From Paraflavitalea pollutisoli (GTDB lineage: Bacteria; Bacteroidota; Bacteroidia; Chitinophagales; Chitinophagaceae), in contig NZ_JARKMX010000003.1 in the NCBI RefSeq assembly GCF_029360705.1, positions 310,001 through 374,000 of the forward strand: 64,000 nucleotides of DNA, written 5' to 3'. Below the pieces are notes generated by a model. It did not search any database. It was not told where the DNA came from and saw only the letters and a list, made by a program, of their open reading frames with translations. Both the position numbers and the translations under genes were made by a program. Below, piece after piece: positions 60,877 through 64,000 of this stretch. How positions within the stretch are numbered: the first letter of the stretch is position 1; every line of letters starts with the position of its first letter.

Positions 60877-62151
60877 ATGCTAAGACGATTTACACCGATA
60901 GCCTGGAGCACTGATACGAATATTTACGAAGTCAATATCCGCCAATATACAACCGAAGGGACCTTTCAGGCTTTTGCACAGCACCTGCCCCGCCTGGCCG
61001 ATATGGGGGTGGAGGTATTGTGGTTCATGCCCATTACCCCGATCAGTGTGGCAGGCCGCAAGGGCACCATGGGTAGTTATTATGCCTGTTCCGATTACAC
61101 CACCACCAATGCAGAGTTTGGCACCGTGGCCGACTTCAAACAACTGGTGCAGCAAGCCCATGAGGCCGGTATGAAGGTGATCGTCGATTGGGTGGCCAAC
61201 CATACCGGGCTCGATCATGTTTGGACAAAGACCCATCCAGAATATTTCAAGAAAGACATCGACGGTAAATTCTACGATACCCACGGCTGGGATGATGTGA
61301 TCGACCTCAACTATTACGATCAGCCCATGCGGCAGGCGATGATCGATGCCATGATCTTTTGGGTGAAGGAATGTAATATCGATGGTTTCCGTTGCGATAT
61401 GGCCCACCTGGTACCGCTCGATTTCTGGCGGCAGGCGCGTACGGCGCTCGACCAGGTCAAGACCTTGTTTTGGCTGGCTGAGACAGAAGATATTCCTTAC
61501 CTTGATGTGTTCGATACCTGCTATGCCTGGCGCTGGATGCACCATACCGAGAAGTTCAGCAAAGGACAACTGACCCTGCAAGCGCTGGTCGATCTGCTGG
61601 GGCTCTATCGCCAGCAATATCCTTCCGGCACCTGCCCCCTGTTCTTTACGGCCAACCACGACGAGAACAGCTGGAATGGCACCGAGTATGAGAAGTACGA
61701 CGGCGCCGTGCGGCCCCTGGCCGTCTTCAATGCTACCTGGTTTGGCATACCGCTCATTTATAGCGGACAGGAGTTACCCAACCTGAAGCGACTGAAATTC
61801 TTCGATAAGGACCCCATTGAATGGACGGGCACCTTTCAGTTGCACAGCTTTTACCAAACGCTCAACCGCCTGCGCAAGCAGCATCCGGCCATCAATACTT
61901 CCAAAGACACGCAGCCAATACTCCTGTCATCGACAGAACCTGACAAGGTATTCTTTTTCATGCGTCAATACGAGCAACGCCGGTTAGTGGTATTGCTCAA
62001 TTTTACTGCGCAACCCATTTCCCTGCAGTTGATGGACGAACGGGCCACCGGCATCTTCATCAACATCTTCGATCACAAAACCTATTCGCTGGCACTGCGC
62101 CAAACGATCGAATTGCAGCCCTGGGAATACCTGGTGCTCAATGACCAGTAA
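60877..62151 (+). CDS. GH13 alpha-amylase family glycosyl hydrolase
   Basis: The 424-residue protein has the GH13 (beta/alpha)8 barrel, with region I VDWVANHTG, region II GFRCDMAH (catalytic Asp), region III FWLAETED (general acid Glu) and region IV FTANHDENSW. There is no signal peptide, so it acts in the cytoplasm, perhaps on maltodextrins or glycogen. The short length, near 425 residues, and the C-terminal beta-domain (QYEQRRLVVLLNFTAQPISLQL) fit small intracellular amylases or maltogenic enzymes. Exact specificity cannot be assigned. Confidence 0.92.
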   Translation: MLRRFTPIAWSTDTNIYEVNIRQYTTEGTFQAFAQHLPRLADMGVEVLWFMPITPISVAGRKGTMGSYYACSDYTTTNAEFGTVADFKQLVQQAHEAGMKVIVDWVANHTGLDHVWTKTHPEYFKKDIDGKFYDTHGWDDVIDLNYYDQPMRQAMIDAMIFWVKECNIDGFRCDMAHLVPLDFWRQARTALDQVKTLFWLAETEDIPYLDVFDTCYAWRWMHHTEKFSKGQLTLQALVDLLGLYRQQYPSGTCPLFFTANHDENSWNGTEYEKYDGAVRPLAVFNATWFGIPLIYSGQELPNLKRLKFFDKDPIEWTGTFQLHSFYQTLNRLRKQHPAINTSKDTQPILLSSTEPDKVFFFMRQYEQRRLVVLLNFTAQPISLQLMDERATGIFINIFDHKTYSLALRQTIELQPWEYLVLNDQ

Positions 62152-62176
62152 GATCGGCAGCGTAGTAGCCTATAAA

Positions 62177-62206
62177 AAAAGCGGAACCCGTACGAGTTCC
62201 GCTTTT
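62177..62206. terminator. Bidirectional terminator between the amylase and DegP-like genes
   Basis: AAAAGCGGAAC (62177-62187) pairs with GTTCCGCTTTT (62196-62206), with T-rich sides on both strands. Confidence 0.88.
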
Positions 62207-62226
62207 GCTTTTGGAGAAGCGTTGTA

Positions 62227-63726
62227 TTAATTGCTGGCTCCCATGGGAATGACGATGGGATAGATACCTTCGTAACCGGGATACATCCCTTCCACTTTCA
62301 CATTGCCGGAAGCGCCATCCAGTATTTTTCGTAAGTCATCCACTGTTTTCACTTCCTTGCCATCCGCTTTCAGGATCACATATCCTTCCTGTACACGTAC
62401 ACGGGCGAGGGCGCCTTTGCCACTGATCCCTTTGATCACTACGCCACCGTTCACGCCCAATTCCTTGGCTTGCTCTTTGGTCAGCGACTCGAGTTGAGCG
62501 CCCAGTTTGTCGAGGGCCGAGGTGCGTACGATATCGGTAGAGCCGGTTTCATTGCGCAGGGTTACGTTGGTGGTCGACTCTTTACCATCACGACGGTAGG
62601 TCAGGCTGATCTTATCGCCAGGGCGGAAAGTAGCGATCTGGCCAACCATGTCGGCACCGCTCACTACAGGGACGCCATTGATCTTGGTGATGATATCACC
62701 TTTCTTGATACCCGCAGCGGCGGCAGCACCTTCGGTGCGTGCATTCAGTACAAATACACCTTCACCATCCTTGATACCGTTTTGTTCCTTCACTTCGTCG
62801 CTCAGGTTCTCACGGGGATATTCGATGCCGAGGTAAGCTCTTTGTACGGTACCATGCTTCATCAGGTCGGCAACGATCTTCTTAACGATGTTGACGGGAA
62901 TGGTGAAGGAGTAGCCAGCGTAAGCGCCCGTGGGCGAAGCAATGGCGGAGTTGATACCGATCAGTTTACCATCAGTGGTAATCAACGGACCACCACTGTT
63001 GCCGGGGTTCACGGCGGCGTCGGTCTGAATGAACGACTCCACCGGTGTACGGCTCTGGCGGCTATTGATATCGAGGGTACGTCCTTTTGCACTGACGATA
63101 CCAGCGGTAACGGTGGTTTCGAGTGTCAGGGGATAACCTACTGCCAGTACCCACTGTCCTACCTTCACTTCATCGGAGTTGCCATAGATGAGGAAAGGAA
63201 GACCTTTTGCCTCCACTTTGATCACAGCGAGGTCACTGCTGGGGTCGGCGGCTACAAGCTTGGCCTTGAATGATTTCTTGTTATTGAGGGTTACATTGAT
63301 CTCGTCGGCACCTTCCACTACGTGGTTGTTGGTGACGATATAACCGTCTTCGCTGATAATGGCACCGGAACCAGAGGCCATCTGCGGCACAGAACGGGAA
63401 CGATCACCGAAGAAATCATCGAGATCCATATCAAACAGATCGCCGAAAGGACTTCTGCGCGGCAGGTTGTTGCTGGCCGTGCGGGTTGCTTTTGTTTTGA
63501 TGTGTACGGTGGCGGGAATGGCCGCATTGGCTGCCGGCGTGAAATCTGCCGGTGCGTTGGTTAATCCTTTAAAATCGGCATAGTTGGCCGGGATCTTACC
63601 GCTATCATTGTTATCGTTCTGGTAAACGTATGTGCCCGACTTGCCGTACTTCTGATAGCCCCACATGGTAGCAAAAGAAGTAGCAGCGCTGAGTATCACA
63701 ATGCCTGCTATTTGGGTAAACTTCAT
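62227..63726 (-). CDS. Do/DegP-type periplasmic serine protease (HtrA)
   Basis: The 499-residue protein has a membrane anchor or uncleaved signal (MKFTQIAGIVILSAATSFATM). The trypsin-like domain carries His in VTNNHVVEGAD, Asp in DPSSDLAVIKV and Ser in DAAVNPGNSGGPL. Two PDZ domains follow (about 310-400 and 410-490). This is the HtrA quality-control protease/chaperone family. The protein has extra residues between the anchor and the protease domain, including SGKIPANYADFKGL. Confidence 0.95.
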   Translation of the reverse strand: MKFTQIAGIVILSAATSFATMWGYQKYGKSGTYVYQNDNNDSGKIPANYADFKGLTNAPADFTPAANAAIPATVHIKTKATRTASNNLPRRSPFGDLFDMDLDDFFGDRSRSVPQMASGSGAIISEDGYIVTNNHVVEGADEINVTLNNKKSFKAKLVAADPSSDLAVIKVEAKGLPFLIYGNSDEVKVGQWVLAVGYPLTLETTVTAGIVSAKGRTLDINSRQSRTPVESFIQTDAAVNPGNSGGPLITTDGKLIGINSAIASPTGAYAGYSFTIPVNIVKKIVADLMKHGTVQRAYLGIEYPRENLSDEVKEQNGIKDGEGVFVLNARTEGAAAAAGIKKGDIITKINGVPVVSGADMVGQIATFRPGDKISLTYRRDGKESTTNVTLRNETGSTDIVRTSALDKLGAQLESLTKEQAKELGVNGGVVIKGISGKGALARVRVQEGYVILKADGKEVKTVDDLRKILDGASGNVKVEGMYPGYEGIYPIVIPMGASN

Positions 63727-64000
63727 ATGAGATGATATTTTATAATTGCTGTAAAAATATACGGTTTCAAATTGTATGCCTGCTCACAACAAAATAACAG
63801 CACAGAATCAATAAGGCTCACGAGGCAACAATGGTTTAACAATTAATTTACTAAAGTCTTCGTACTTCGTTGACCAAATTTAACACAAAAAGGCGGAAAC
63901 TCAGCCAGTTAGCGCGCACAAAACTGCCCGGAAAAATAAAAAAAGCGGCTATTGAGCCGCTTCTGTAAGTCATTGTTATCGGTAAAGAAAGTAAACCAGC
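63727..64000. other. Upstream region of the DegP-like gene and right window edge
   Basis: No full gene is visible. A CAAATTGTA sequence (63768-63776) resembles a -7 element on the minus strand but has one base too many. A possible last codons-plus-stop of a minus-strand gene (stop at 63976-63978, then ...LVYFLYR) may come from beyond the edge, but seven codons cannot be judged. Confidence 0.4.
63939..63962 (-). terminator. Terminator of a gene beyond the right edge
   Basis: AAGCGGCT-ATTG-AGCCGCTT (63943-63962) is a perfect 8-bp stem, and the minus strand then has a long T run. It would end a minus-strand transcript entering from the right. Confidence 0.7.

Noticed and set aside
63976-64000. 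C-terminus of a minus-strand gene at the right edge
   Set aside because: Only seven codons are visible. The terminator nearby is suggestive, but the frame cannot be identified.

Overview
The window looks like chromosomal DNA of a Bacteroidota species, most likely near Chitinophagaceae. I infer this from family content and sequence style, not from a search. Supporting signs are a type IX secretion C-terminal sorting domain, DUF4397, LVIVD, DUF4403, DUF4954, DUF3667 and DUF2911 proteins, many lipoproteins and outer-membrane barrels, promoters of the TAnnTTTG type, and almost no Shine-Dalgarno sequences. GC content appears near 50%. I see no rRNA, tRNA, phage, transposase or CRISPR array.

Layout. 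1-9.9 kb: a polysaccharide deacetylase cut by the left edge, a LytTR regulator with a degenerate receiver, a T9SS-exported protein, a DUF4397 lipoprotein, a glycosyltransferase, a minus-strand cluster (FMN reductase, acidic protein, MgtC), a small protein, a lipoprotein and a DUF481 protein. 10-20 kb: gcvP, a repeat-rich gap, a nucleoside deoxyribosyltransferase-like gene, a methyltransferase, a frameshifted secreted protein and a RhuM-Fic gene enclosed by 19-bp direct repeats, a DUF3667 protein and two tandem sterol-desaturase paralogues. 20-33 kb: a YkgJ protein, a CPA2 antiporter, an MFS exporter, a second repeat-rich gap, deoxynucleoside kinase and folK, divergent sppA, an ABC-2 permease, several small proteins, a methyltransferase and bioA.

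33-37 kb holds the most interesting locus: an ECF sigma factor whose end overlaps a gene for a protein with a short cytoplasmic N-terminus, one membrane helix, a roughly 220-residue low-complexity linker and a C-terminal outer-membrane barrel. An LVIVD lipoprotein and a small barrel protein follow. A second ECF sigma/barrel pair lies at 48.7-50.7 kb. The two N-termini share Pro24, Thr26, Trp29 and Glu33 at identical positions. I read these as one-protein envelope-spanning signalling devices, with the anti-sigma region and the surface sensor on one chain.

37-64 kb is mostly housekeeping: a YdeI-like gene and queG, a xylulokinase, a beta-lactamase-fold protein, clpB, a DsbA-like protein lacking one active-site Cys, an aspartate-alanine exchanger family transporter, a DUF4403 lipoprotein, a SET protein, mgtE, an S9 peptidase, glmS with a DUF4954 gene, ispH, a GH13 amylase-family enzyme and a DegP-type protease. 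Stem-loop terminators separate many units. Three intergenic arrays have an 11-bp period.
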